A stretch of DNA of 64,000 nucleotides from Palsa-1400 sp036501625. Its GTDB lineage: Bacteria > Verrucomicrobiota > Verrucomicrobiia > Limisphaerales > Palsa-1400. Made by a program: the position numbers and the translations under genes. Below the pieces are notes generated by a model. The model searched no databases, had not been told where the DNA came from, and saw nothing but the letters and a program-made list of their open reading frames with translations. The stretch lies in the NCBI GenBank assembly GCA_036501625.1, contig DASXZY010000048.1:1-64000 (forward strand), written 5' to 3'. How positions within the stretch are numbered: the first letter of the stretch is position 1; each line of letters opens with the position of its first letter. Below are positions 49,945 through 59,109 of the stretch, one piece after another.

Positions 49945-51273
49945 TCACCCTCCCAAAGTGGACGGGTCAGTGACGTCGCCTTTGTTGAAATCGACGTAGG
50001 CTTCGGTCAGATCGGCAGCGTAGATCAACTCGCTGGCGCGGCCCAGGTTCAGGTTTATGTGGAGATCGAACGCGCTGGCGGTTGTCACCTGGCAAAGCGC
50101 CTTGAACGCCACGCGCGCCGGGCGGCCGCGCCGCAATGGCCAAAAAATCTTCCGGCTGCCGGGCAGGCTGTAGCCGACATCGACTTTTTCCTCCACGACT
50201 CGCGCGCTGGAATAACCGAGCGCGCAGAGGATGCGGCCCCAATTTGGATCGCCGCCGCACCAGCTCGTCTTGACAAGCGAACTATTGGCCACCGCGCGCG
50301 CGGCCGCGGCGGCTTCGGCGGGCGTCCTGGCTCCATTGACGCGGACGGTGACGAACCGGGAGACGCCCTCTCCGTCAAGCACAATTTTCCGGGCCAATTC
50401 GAGCGTCACATGCTCCAAGGCCGCTTGAAAGACCGCCAGTTCGGGGGACCGCGCCGTGAGCGGACGATGCCCGGCGCGCCCGTTGGCCAGCAGCAGGACC
50501 GTGTCGTTGGTGCTCATATCTCCATCGACTGTAATGCGATTGAAACTTTTCGCGACGGCTTCGTTCAAAGCGGCCTGCAACGTCGTTGCCTCGACGGCCG
50601 CATCCGTCGTCAGGAAGCAGAGCATGGTCGCATGAAGGGCGCGCAAAGGCGGCGCCGATCCCGTCTGGCTCATGCCGGGCTGGATCATGCCGGCGCCTTT
50701 GCACATGCCGCCGAGGCGCGCGGTTTTTCCTCCGAGTTGGAATTCGACCGCGACTTCCTTGAGCCGCGTGTCGCTGGTCATGATGGCCTCCGCCGCATGG
50801 GTGGCGCTGGCGCGAGAAGACTCAACGAGGCGGGACGCCACTTTAATTCCCAGCCGGACACTGGCCATCGGAAGTCGCACGCCAATGCGCCCCGTGGAGG
50901 CCACCAGAACCTGTTCGGCGGGGATATTCAGGGCCGCGCCGGCGAGCCGGGCCATTTCGCGGGCGTCAAAAAGACCCTGGCGTCCGGTGCAGGCGTTGGC
51001 ATTGCCTGAATTGACGACCACCGCGCGGGCGAGGCCGCTCCGGACGCGTTCGGCGCAAAGGCGCACGGGCGCGGCGCGGACTTGATTGGTCGTAAAAACG
51101 CCGGCCATAGTGGCGGGTGTTTCGGAAACCAGCAAAGCAAGATCGCGTTTCTGCCCCTTGTTGGAGCCTTTGCCGGTGCCGAGGCGCTTTATATCGCAGA
51201 ACACCCCCGCCGCGAGGAACCCCTCCGGCGACGTAACCGATCCGGCAATATCATGAAACAGAGATTTTTTCAC
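49945..51273 (-). CDS. argJ: Bifunctional glutamate N-acetyltransferase/amino-acid acetyltransferase ArgJ
   Basis: Ornithine acetyltransferase of the arginine pathway, 442 residues when started at the GTG at 51273. Motifs are V-F-T-T-N-Q-V-R-A-A-P-V, V-N-S-G-N-A-N-A-C-T-G, and V-A-S-T-G-R-I-G-V. K-G-A-G-M-I-Q-P leads to the autoproteolysis site H-A-T-M-L-C-F-L-T-T-D-A (cleavage before Thr), then D-G-D-M-S-T-N-D-T and C-G-G-D-P-N-W-G-R. A 25-residue insertion (S-R-K-I-F-W-P-L-R-R-G-R) in the C-terminal part looks unusual. The open frame extends upstream without an ATG, so the start is tentative. No other arg genes are nearby. Confidence 0.9.
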   Translation of the reverse strand: MKKSLFHDIAGSVTSPEGFLAAGVFCDIKRLGTGKGSNKGQKRDLALLVSETPATMAGVFTTNQVRAAPVRLCAERVRSGLARAVVVNSGNANACTGRQGLFDAREMARLAGAALNIPAEQVLVASTGRIGVRLPMASVRLGIKVASRLVESSRASATHAAEAIMTSDTRLKEVAVEFQLGGKTARLGGMCKGAGMIQPGMSQTGSAPPLRALHATMLCFLTTDAAVEATTLQAALNEAVAKSFNRITVDGDMSTNDTVLLLANGRAGHRPLTARSPELAVFQAALEHVTLELARKIVLDGEGVSRFVTVRVNGARTPAEAAAAARAVANSSLVKTSWCGGDPNWGRILCALGYSSARVVEEKVDVGYSLPGSRKIFWPLRRGRPARVAFKALCQVTTASAFDLHINLNLGRASELIYAADLTEAYVDFNKGDVTDPSTLGG

Positions 51274-51380
51274 CCAGAGCGAGACAGAAGCGCAAATCGC
51301 GCGCGGTGTCAATCTTGGAGGCTCTCCCGCCGCGCATTTTGCTCGCCAACGCGGGTTAATCTCGTATAGCAGTACACAAG

Positions 51381-52598
51381 ATGCCGCTGACAAAAAATGC
51401 TGACAGCGCCGGTCGCGGAGATCGCTGGCTTGAGAGTTGGCATGTCGCGCCAAGTGTCAATCGCGATTACGACTTTATTGATGGCTTGCGCGGAATCGCG
51501 ATGTTAATGGTGCTGGCCGCGCACTTTTTTTATGTAAACCCCGCTTCCGGCCCCGCAGTCCGATTCATCGGGAGTTGCTTTTCGGCCGGGTCGAACGGCG
51601 TGACACTCTTTTTTGCATTGTCTGGATTTCTGATTTCCTGGCCTTTTTGGAAGCGGAAGGCTTCCGGGGCGGAAATCAGCGTGCCTTCGGGTTACGGATG
51701 GCGCCGTTTCTGGAAGATTTATCCGCCGCTTGCTTTTTCGGTTTTGGTTTTGGCGCCCATATATATTCTCCGAAGCGGGGACTGGTCATTCGCGGGAATT
51801 GGCGCCAAATGGCTGGCGGGAATACCCTTTCTATCGCCAATTACTGGAGAATTCAATCCGGTCATGTGGTCGTTGATTATTGAGGTGCAATTCTATGTGA
51901 TTCTGCCCATTTTGTTCATCAGCCTGAAGAAAGTTCCGGCCGGAGTCTGCCTCTGGATTATTCCTTTGATTTTCGTGGCGGTTCCATTTGTATGCCGTTT
52001 GCTCACCGGGCAATCGCCGGAGATTCACCCCACGATTAATGTTCACTTCCCCACGGGGCTGGATTGCTTCTGTTTGGGCATTTTTGTCGCCGGGTTGGAC
52101 ACGATGGGGCGGCTTAAGGCGGGGGACGCCATATTTGGGGTTTTTGGAGTGGTGTTTTGGATCTTGTCGCTGCTGGCATTTTCGTGGTGTTCGTTTTCGA
52201 ACTGGAACGGATTCACCGCCAATGAAATCACGCGAGATTTGCTGAAATTCTCCGCCGGCTGCTTGCTGTTCTTTGTTGCGGCTCCGCGGCATCCGGCGGC
52301 CCGAATTTTTTGCGCCCCCTGGCTGCGCTGGTGCGGGATTATTAGCTACGAGTGGTACCTGCTTCATCAGCCAATCTACGGGTGGATCCGGCAGTCGGTG
52401 GGACCGGCAGGCGGCAACCCGCTGAAATACGCGGCGATCGTGGGAAGTTCTTTTGTTCTGGGCCTGGTCGCGGCCGCGCTGACTTATCGTTTCTTTTCAC
52501 TCCCAATTCTTCGTTACGGGAGAGGCAAGAAATCCGCCGCGCATTCGAATAAGGAACCGCTAAAACAAATGCCGGCGCCCTCATCTCCGAACGCTTGA
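51381..52598 (+). CDS. Acyltransferase 3 (OafA-like) membrane protein
   Basis: A 405-residue integral membrane O-acyltransferase with about ten helices. It has the entry motif F-I-D-G-L-R-G-I-A-M-L-M-V-L-A-A-H-F-F (catalytic His), G-V-T-L-F-F-A-L-S-G-F-L-I, R-R-F-W-K-I-Y-P-P, and W-S-L-I-I-E-V-Q-F-Y. Such enzymes acetylate or acylate surface glycans. It stands at the head of the polysaccharide region, divergent from argJ. Confidence 0.88.
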   Translation: MPLTKNADSAGRGDRWLESWHVAPSVNRDYDFIDGLRGIAMLMVLAAHFFYVNPASGPAVRFIGSCFSAGSNGVTLFFALSGFLISWPFWKRKASGAEISVPSGYGWRRFWKIYPPLAFSVLVLAPIYILRSGDWSFAGIGAKWLAGIPFLSPITGEFNPVMWSLIIEVQFYVILPILFISLKKVPAGVCLWIIPLIFVAVPFVCRLLTGQSPEIHPTINVHFPTGLDCFCLGIFVAGLDTMGRLKAGDAIFGVFGVVFWILSLLAFSWCSFSNWNGFTANEITRDLLKFSAGCLLFFVAAPRHPAARIFCAPWLRWCGIISYEWYLLHQPIYGWIRQSVGPAGGNPLKYAAIVGSSFVLGLVAAALTYRFFSLPILRYGRGKKSAAHSNKEPLKQMPAPSSPNA

Positions 52599-52729
52599 AT
52601 CGCCAGCCCGCGGGTTCCTCAATGTCGCGCCCTATTTTAGCCAGAAAACGGCAAAACTGGCGCTCGAACTTCTGAGCGAATCTGCTTGCTCCGGCAGGGG
52701 CGATTTTGCAAGCTGGGCCAGAACTAGAG

Positions 52730-54244
52730 ATGTTTAAAATTCATAGACTTTTGGTGGCTTACGCGGTGGCCATTCCGCTGGCTCTAATCCTTGGGTACCT
52801 CGTTGCGACCCCGGATATGGCCAGCGTGGCGGTTTTGGGAATGGTCTTTTTGGTGCTGGTCATTCCGCTATTGCTCCAATGGAGCCATCCTTTGCTGATT
52901 TTTTGCTGGAACTCGGCTTTCGTGTTTGGCTTTGTGCCGGGCGACATCCAAATGTGGATTGTCTTCGCTGGGCTTACCTTTGCCATCGGACTGGTACATC
53001 GCTTCATGGGCCACAAAAGCTTTCTGCGGGCTCCGGAATTGGTCAAGCCGATTCTCTTTCTCGCGGCGGTGGTGCTCGGGACGGCAAGAATCCGGGGCGG
53101 CTTGGGGGTGCATGCCTTCGGGAACAGCAATTATGGCGGGCGAAACTACTTTATGATCATAGCGGCCGTCATGGGTTATTTCGGCCTGATTTCGCAGCAA
53201 ATTTCAACGGCCAAAAGCGCTCGCGCCGTGAAATGGTTCTTCCTGGCGGGCATGACCAATGCGGTCAGCACCATCCTGTATGCGATCGGGCCAATTGCCT
53301 ATTTCCTGTTTTGGATTATTCCGGCAAGCAATCTGAGCGGCCAGATTGTTTACTCTTGGACCGAAACCAATATAACGCGCATCGAAGGCTTTGGCACTAC
53401 GGGGGCGTTTCTGATGTGCTTTGCGCTGGCCCGCTGGGGAATTGGGTCATTGTTTCAATGGGACAAGCCGTGGAGAATGGGGTTGATCGCATTGTCGGCG
53501 CTGTTGACGCTCTTCAGCGGTTTCCGGTCTGACTTGGTGTTTCTCGTTCTTCTTTTTGCCTTTCAGTTTCTGATTGAGGGCTGGTGGAGAACCGCGTTGC
53601 TGCCCATCATGCTCGTGGCGGGGGCGGTTTGTCTGACACCCATGCTTTTTTTCGCCAACAAATTGCCTGGCGCTGTCCAGCGCAGCCTAGCCTTCCTTCC
53701 CGTAACCCTCGACCCAGCCGTCCGGGCCGAAGCGGAGGCGTCCACTCGTTGGCGGTATGACATGTGGGCGGAGATATGGCCTGAGATTCCCAAGTATCTT
53801 CTTGTCGGCAAAGGCTACGCCGTTGATCCTGATGAGCTTTATCTGACGGTCACGGCGACGCAACAGGGGCGGCTGAGCGGTTATGAAGGGTCGATGCTGG
53901 CTGGAGATTATCATAACGGCCCGCTTTCGATTCTGATACCATTTGGCATTTTTGGGCTGGCTGGCTTTCTCTGGTTGCTGGCTGCGGGCGCCAAAGTGCT
54001 CTATTGGAACTTTCGTTTCGGCGATCCCCGGTTGAAAAAAATGAACACCACGCTTCTGGTGTATTTCCTGGCGCAGTCCGTATTTTTCATTGTTATATTT
54101 GGCGCCTTCAACGTTCAACTTTCGGTATTTTTGGGCATCCTCGGCTTGAGCATTAGCCTCAATGGCGGTGTCTGCCGCAAGCCGGCGGCGGCGCGCCAGC
54201 CTGCTTATTCGTCCCCAATGGCGATGCCGGCGCCGGCAGCTTGA
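52730..54244 (+). CDS. Polysaccharide polymerase/ligase-like membrane protein, paralog 1
   Basis: A 504-residue protein with about twelve membrane helices, resembling O-antigen polymerase/ligase (Wzy/WaaL-like) proteins in topology. It has a periplasmic loop with N-S-N-Y-G-G-R-N-Y-F, L-F-S-G-F-R-S-D, and a large late loop with L-V-G-K-G-Y-A-V-D-P-D-E-L-Y and G-D-Y-H-N-G-P-L-S-I-L-I-P-F-G-I-F-G. The last motif resembles the family's H-N-x-x-L. It is highly similar to the next gene along the whole length. The ATG at 52730 is the shared start. Function is inferred from topology and context. Confidence 0.7.
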   Translation: MFKIHRLLVAYAVAIPLALILGYLVATPDMASVAVLGMVFLVLVIPLLLQWSHPLLIFCWNSAFVFGFVPGDIQMWIVFAGLTFAIGLVHRFMGHKSFLRAPELVKPILFLAAVVLGTARIRGGLGVHAFGNSNYGGRNYFMIIAAVMGYFGLISQQISTAKSARAVKWFFLAGMTNAVSTILYAIGPIAYFLFWIIPASNLSGQIVYSWTETNITRIEGFGTTGAFLMCFALARWGIGSLFQWDKPWRMGLIALSALLTLFSGFRSDLVFLVLLFAFQFLIEGWWRTALLPIMLVAGAVCLTPMLFFANKLPGAVQRSLAFLPVTLDPAVRAEAEASTRWRYDMWAEIWPEIPKYLLVGKGYAVDPDELYLTVTATQQGRLSGYEGSMLAGDYHNGPLSILIPFGIFGLAGFLWLLAAGAKVLYWNFRFGDPRLKKMNTTLLVYFLAQSVFFIVIFGAFNVQLSVFLGILGLSISLNGGVCRKPAAARQPAYSSPMAMPAPAA

Positions 54245-54343
54245 TTGTCCATGCCGCGCGTGTTATGATAAAGCCATCTTCCCCCATCAAGCCGCTCATC
54301 GAATCTGGCGGTGTCGCGGTCGAGAGCCGATTCCTGGACATAA

Positions 54344-55855
54344 ATGAGTAAGTTCACGCGGCTAGTCATTGCGTATTTTATAGCCATTCCGATGGCTATC
54401 GCGCTCGTGTTTCTGATGATGGGGCAGGATATGGCCACCGTGACCGCGATTGGGTTTGTGGTGCTTTTCCTGGCACTGCCGTTGATCATTCAATGGAACC
54501 ACCTTTTGCTCATTTTTTGTTGGAACTCCACTTTTATCTTTGGCTTTATGCCCGGAGAGATTCAGGTGTGGATTGTCCTTGCGGCCGTCACTTTTCTCAT
54601 AGCGGTGATCCACCGCTCCATGGGCCACCGGGCTTTCCTGCCCGCCCCCGAACTTGCCAAACCGATTCTCCTCCTTGTCGTCGTGGTATTCCTGACTGCA
54701 AAAATCCGAGGCGGATGGGGCATGCGCGCGTTCGGAAGCAGCAATTTCGGCGGCCGGAACTACTTCACGATCATCGCGGCCGTCATTGGTTATTTCGGCC
54801 TGATTTCCCAGCAGATTTCCATGCCCAAGAGCGCGCGAATCGTAAAATGGTTTTTCCTGGGGGGCATGACCAATGCAGTCAGCACCCTGCTCTATGCGAT
54901 CGGCCCCTTCACGTATTTCTTATTTTGGATCATTCCGGCGAGCAACCTAAGCGGGCAGATTGTTTATGATTGGCACGACAGCAGCATGACTCGCATTCAA
55001 GGATTCGGAGCTGCCGGGTCGTTTCTCATGTGCTTTGCCCTGGCCCGCTGGGGCATCGGACCGTTGTTTATTTGGCGGAAACCGTGGAGAATGCTGCTCA
55101 TGATTTCGTCGGTGCTGCTGACGCTCTTCAGCGGCTTCCGTTCCGACCTCTTGTTTCTAATCGTGTTGTTTGTGTTTCAATTCATCATCGAGGGCTGGTG
55201 GAAAACTGCCTTGCTCCCCATCATGATTTTCGCGGGCGCCATCTGCCTGATGCCGCTGTTGATTTTCGCCAATAAAATGCCGTCGGCCGTCCAGCGCTGC
55301 CTGGCCTTTCTGCCGGTGAACATCGACCCGGCCATTCGAGTCGATGCGGCCAACTCCATCCAATGGCGGCGCGACATGTGGACGAGCGTCCTGCCCGAGG
55401 TTCCAAAATATCTCCTTGTCGGCAAAGGCTATGAGTTTGACCCGGACGAATACTTCTTGACGGTGATGGGTTCCCAACAGGGCCGCTTGAGCGGTTATGA
55501 GGCGGCCATGCTGGCGGGCGACTACCACAACGGCCCGCTCTCGGTTTTGATTCCCCTAGGCTTCTTTGGGATGGCTGCTCTTCTGTGGCTTTTGGGAGCC
55601 GGGGCGAAAGTGCTCTATGTCAATTACCGTTTCGGCGACGCCCGATTAAGAAGAGTGAACATCACTCTTCTGGCTTATTTCCTGGCGCAGGCATTGTTTT
55701 TCCTCTTGGTGTTTGGCGCCTTCAGCTCCCAGCTATCCGTGTTTTTGGGCATCCTGGGTTTGAGTGTCAGCCTAAATGGCGGTGTTTGCCGCCGGGAGGC
55801 TCCAAAACCGGCTCCGGCTCCGGCCTCACCCGGCGTCATGCTGGAACCGGCATGA
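54344..55855 (+). CDS. Polysaccharide polymerase/ligase-like membrane protein, paralog 2
   Basis: A 503-residue near-collinear copy of the preceding protein. Shared blocks include G-L-I-S-Q-Q-I-S, I-P-A-S-N-L-S-G-Q-I-V-Y, L-T-L-F-S-G-F-R-S-D-L, Q-Q-G-R-L-S-G-Y-E, and L-A-G-D-Y-H-N-G-P-L-S. It differs mostly in loops and in the last 25 residues (Pro/Ala-rich in both). Such tandem copies arise by duplication and may act on different repeat units. Six bases separate it from the GT2 gene, so it belongs to that operon. Confidence 0.7.
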   Translation: MSKFTRLVIAYFIAIPMAIALVFLMMGQDMATVTAIGFVVLFLALPLIIQWNHLLLIFCWNSTFIFGFMPGEIQVWIVLAAVTFLIAVIHRSMGHRAFLPAPELAKPILLLVVVVFLTAKIRGGWGMRAFGSSNFGGRNYFTIIAAVIGYFGLISQQISMPKSARIVKWFFLGGMTNAVSTLLYAIGPFTYFLFWIIPASNLSGQIVYDWHDSSMTRIQGFGAAGSFLMCFALARWGIGPLFIWRKPWRMLLMISSVLLTLFSGFRSDLLFLIVLFVFQFIIEGWWKTALLPIMIFAGAICLMPLLIFANKMPSAVQRCLAFLPVNIDPAIRVDAANSIQWRRDMWTSVLPEVPKYLLVGKGYEFDPDEYFLTVMGSQQGRLSGYEAAMLAGDYHNGPLSVLIPLGFFGMAALLWLLGAGAKVLYVNYRFGDARLRRVNITLLAYFLAQALFFLLVFGAFSSQLSVFLGILGLSVSLNGGVCRREAPKPAPAPASPGVMLEPA

Positions 55856-55861
55856 CACTGC

Positions 55862-56716
55862 ATGACTTTCTCGGTCATTACCCCCAGTTTTCGGCAATCC
55901 CAGTGGCTTAAATTGTGTGTGGCTTCGGTCGCGGACCAAGGAATCGCGGCCGAACATATTGTGCAGGACGCCTGTTCAGACGACGGCACCCTGGACTGGC
56001 TTTTAACCGACCCGCGCGTCAAAGCTTATTCCGAAAAGGATTCCGGCATGTATGACGCCGTCAATCGCGGTTTCCGGCGGGCTGGGGGCGAAATCCTCTC
56101 TTACTTGAATTGCGATGAGCAATACCTGCCGGGAGCCTTGCAGGCGGCGCGGGCTTATTTTGAGCGCCACCCTGACGTGGAGATGCTCTTTGGCGATTGC
56201 CTGGTCGTGGGGGCGGAAGGGGAGTTTCTTTGCTACCGCAAGGTTCAAAAGCCTTGGAGGCCGCACGTCATGGTGTCCCATTTGCCGACCTTCACGGCCG
56301 CGACCTTTATCCGGCGCTCTGTGTTGGACAAACACGGGCTTTTCTTTGACACGCAATGGCGCGACTGTGGCGACGCCGAATGGGTGTTGCGCGCATTGGA
56401 AAAGGGCGTTCGCATGGATGTCACAGGAGAATTCATGGCCGTGTTCACCGATACTGGAGACAATCTTTCATCGCGCCCGAACGCGTTGCGGGAAAAGCGT
56501 CTGCTGGCAGGCATGGCTCCTATGTGGGCGCAAAAATTGGCTCCCGCGCTGGCATGGCGCCATCGTTTGAACCGCCTGGCGCGGGGCGCTTACCGGCAGA
56601 AGCCATTTGACTATTCGATCTACACGCTGGCGGCGCCGCGCGAGCGGTCAGTGCATCACGTGGCGCGCCCAACTTTCGTTTGGAAGGGACGGTTGAAATC
56701 AATCTTCAAGCCTTGA
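55862..56716 (+). CDS. Family 2 glycosyltransferase
   Basis: A 284-residue GT-A fold glycosyltransferase. It starts F-S-V-I-T-P-S-F-R-Q, then D-A-C-S-D-D-G-T, E-K-D-S-G-M-Y-D-A-V-N-R-G, I-L-S-Y-L-N-C-D-E-Q-Y (the acidic D-x-D position reads C-D-E) and W-R-D-C-G-D-A-E-W-V-L. The S-G-M-Y-D-A-x-N-x-G motif is typical of WcaA/WcaE-like colanic-acid-type transferases. It adds a sugar to a lipid-linked or surface glycan at the cytoplasmic face. Confidence 0.88.
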   Translation: MTFSVITPSFRQSQWLKLCVASVADQGIAAEHIVQDACSDDGTLDWLLTDPRVKAYSEKDSGMYDAVNRGFRRAGGEILSYLNCDEQYLPGALQAARAYFERHPDVEMLFGDCLVVGAEGEFLCYRKVQKPWRPHVMVSHLPTFTAATFIRRSVLDKHGLFFDTQWRDCGDAEWVLRALEKGVRMDVTGEFMAVFTDTGDNLSSRPNALREKRLLAGMAPMWAQKLAPALAWRHRLNRLARGAYRQKPFDYSIYTLAAPRERSVHHVARPTFVWKGRLKSIFKP

Positions 56717-56729
56717 GGCGGCTGAGATT

Positions 56730-57746
56730 ATGAAGCCCAAACTGTTGGCTGTCGAGCTATGGGGAATAGGCGATTTGGTGGTGAGCACGCCATTTTTAAG
56801 AGCGGCCGCCGACAAATATGAATTGACACTGCTCGCCAAATCGACGGTCCAGGAATTGCAGCCGCGCCTCTGGCCTGGAGTGGAAGTCATTCCGTTTAAC
56901 ATCCCATGGACGGCTTTCAGGGGCAAATACAACCTTGCGCGCTGGCCCTGGCGCGGATTGGCCTCGCTCAAGCGGCAATTGCGCTCGCGTCATTTTGACA
57001 TTGCCGTGTCAGCGCGCTGGGACCCGCGGGACCATGTTCTCCTTTGGTTGGCGGGCGCTCCCCGGCGCATCGGCTTTCCACGGCTGGGCAGCGGCGCCTT
57101 TCTGACTGAGTCTTTGCGTCCTCCCGATGCGAGCCTGCATCGTTATGAAAACTGGCGGTTGCTGGGACGGTCTTTGGGAATAGATTTGCCGGCGAAGGAA
57201 CAATTGACGACAGCCCGGCGGAACTCGGATACAATCCTGATCCACACAGGCGCCGCGCAACCCACACGGGTCTGGCCGTTGGAACGTTTCCAATTCCTGG
57301 CGGCGCAACTGCGGCAGAATCATTACAACGTGCAGGTCGCCTGCAATCCCGATCAGCGAGCCTGGTGGGCGGAGCGCGCAGAAAACGCCGCTGTGCCGGC
57401 CAGCCTGTCCGAATTGATGGCGCTGATCGACAACGCCGGCCTTTTCATTGGCAACGATTCCGGACCGGGACATCTGGCGGCGATTTTGGGCGTGCCGACC
57501 TTCACGATTTTTGGCAATGGCCTGCCGAGCCTGTTCGCCCCGCTGCATCCACAGGCCGAATGGATGGAAGGCAGCGCGTGCCCCTACAAGCCATGTTATG
57601 ATTCCTGCCGGTTCGCGGCGCCGAATTGCATCTTGAGCACCGAAGCGGCGGAGGCTTGGGCGAAAATCAAACTGTTTGCCGAGAAGCATCTGGCCAAGAA
57701 CTCCGTTTTAGGATTCGATATGCAACGAGGTAAAGGGGCGGAATAA
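56730..57746 (+). CDS. Family 9 glycosyltransferase (heptosyltransferase-like)
   Basis: A 338-residue GT-B enzyme. It has V-E-L-W-G-I-G-D-L-V-V-S-T-P at the N-terminus, H-T-G-A-A-Q-P-T-R-V-W-P-L-E-R-F in the donor domain, and F-I-G-N-D-S-G-P-G-H-L-A-A-I-L-G-V-P-T. This is the pattern of ADP-heptose:LPS heptosyltransferases, though the sugar may differ. A Cys-rich patch (A-C-P-Y-K-P-C-Y-D-S-C) lies near the C-terminus. It follows the GT2 gene by 13 bases. Its last 80 bases overlap the opposing gene. Confidence 0.88.
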   Translation: MKPKLLAVELWGIGDLVVSTPFLRAAADKYELTLLAKSTVQELQPRLWPGVEVIPFNIPWTAFRGKYNLARWPWRGLASLKRQLRSRHFDIAVSARWDPRDHVLLWLAGAPRRIGFPRLGSGAFLTESLRPPDASLHRYENWRLLGRSLGIDLPAKEQLTTARRNSDTILIHTGAAQPTRVWPLERFQFLAAQLRQNHYNVQVACNPDQRAWWAERAENAAVPASLSELMALIDNAGLFIGNDSGPGHLAAILGVPTFTIFGNGLPSLFAPLHPQAEWMEGSACPYKPCYDSCRFAAPNCILSTEAAEAWAKIKLFAEKHLAKNSVLGFDMQRGKGAE

Positions 57747-58974
57747 CCAGAAGCCAAGCATACATTCGGTTCGCATCCCAAAACTCGGTCACAAAGGGAA
57801 TCCACTCCACCAGCAAATAACAGGCAGCCAATCCCAGGCGATCCTGGGAATTGATCTCAAGACCAAGATGTTTAGCGAGATGGGGGATGGCGATCCAAAC
57901 TAGAGGCCATCCCGCGGTGGGCAGGCGGAAAATGGCCGCTCCCAGGGCAGGCCCGAGCAGATAAGAAATCGCGCCGAAACCGAATGCCACCTGGATGGCA
58001 ACCGGCAACTCTCGAAACGCCCGGCGGTTCTTCCAAGTGCGCGGAAACACCAGCGGGGCGACGCCAAAAACCGTCAAGAGTGCCACCAGCGTATCCACAG
58101 GGAACCGCCATTGGAAGGAGAGGCCGACTTCGCGCACCAGGCCCAATTGCAAAAAGTGCGGCAGTGTCCATGTGATCGATGGTGCTGAACGGGCCGGAAC
58201 CATCGAGTTGCTCCATAGAGCGATTCCCAGAACGTTTTGCAGAAAATTGTAGCCCACTTTGAAAACCAAATAAGCGGAATCGGGCAAATGATGAAGGTTG
58301 GGCGCGCCCAATCGCACAAACCAGGCGCCCGCGGCGGTCCCTGCCACCAGCGCCAGCAGGCTTCCCCAGGCCAATCGCCGCTCTCCGCGCGCCCATGCGA
58401 TCCAAGCGCAAACCAGGCAGAGAACGAGCGTGCTTTCTCTTGTAATGAAAGCAAGAAAAAGAATCGCCAGCGCCCACTGCTGGCGCCGCCGCAACAGCAG
58501 CAGAAAAAAAAGGGCCAGCAAAGCCATATGAAACAACTCCGGCATGTAGCCCAGCAGCAACGATTCCAAAGGCACCGGCGTCAGCAGGAATATCGCCGAA
58601 AGCCAAGGCAGCCCGGCCGTCTCTTCCAGCAAAGCAGCCAGGGAATAAGCGAGCAATCCCCACGCCGCGCAATTCAACATCATGCAGGTCACTGGGGTGG
58701 AAAGCTTCGCGCAACGAGACACGACGCGGCATAGCCAGGGATAAAATGCCCGTTTCGTGAATGGGGACGGAACTTGAGAACTCTTGCCCTCGGCCATGGC
58801 TCGATAAGACTGGTCATCAATTTCGGGCATGTATGGCAAGGTGAACTGGTTGTCCGGGCGGTAAGTGACCAGCGGAATATAATTGTGCGTGGCCACGACA
58901 CAAAGGCCCGCCAGAAACACAAACAGGGCCGCGCAAGCGGCGCCAGCGCGCGAATGGAGCGAACAACTTGCCAT
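57667..58974 (-). CDS. Polytopic membrane protein, possibly GT-C-like
   Basis: A 435-residue protein with about ten membrane helices. After a signal-anchor (ACAALFVFLAGLCVVATHN) it has P-Y-M-P-E-I-D-D-Q-S-Y-R-A-M-A-E-G and P-S-P-F-T-K-R-A-F-Y-P-W-L, acidic first-loop features shared with GT-C-type glycosyltransferases. F-I-T-R-E-S-T-L-V and L-L-G-P-A-L-G-A-A-I-F-R-L-P occur later. No firm family. It is oriented against the flanking glycan genes and overlaps the GT9 3' end by 80 bases, so the last 26 codons may be wrong or the overlap real. Confidence 0.6.
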   Translation of the reverse strand: MASCSLHSRAGAACAALFVFLAGLCVVATHNYIPLVTYRPDNQFTLPYMPEIDDQSYRAMAEGKSSQVPSPFTKRAFYPWLCRVVSRCAKLSTPVTCMMLNCAAWGLLAYSLAALLEETAGLPWLSAIFLLTPVPLESLLLGYMPELFHMALLALFFLLLLRRRQQWALAILFLAFITRESTLVLCLVCAWIAWARGERRLAWGSLLALVAGTAAGAWFVRLGAPNLHHLPDSAYLVFKVGYNFLQNVLGIALWSNSMVPARSAPSITWTLPHFLQLGLVREVGLSFQWRFPVDTLVALLTVFGVAPLVFPRTWKNRRAFRELPVAIQVAFGFGAISYLLGPALGAAIFRLPTAGWPLVWIAIPHLAKHLGLEINSQDRLGLAACYLLVEWIPFVTEFWDANRMYAWLLVIPPLYLVAYRILKRSSWPDASRQTV

Positions 58975-59109
58975 CCGCTTAGTGGTACGAGTTAGACAGC
59001 CATGCCGTCAATTCAGAAGCGGTTATTGACGCTGCGGTTGGCGCGGTTATGATGACCTTGCTGAAAATGAATCGTCATCGTGTGAGCCGCAACCTCGCCC
59101 GCCCAGGCC

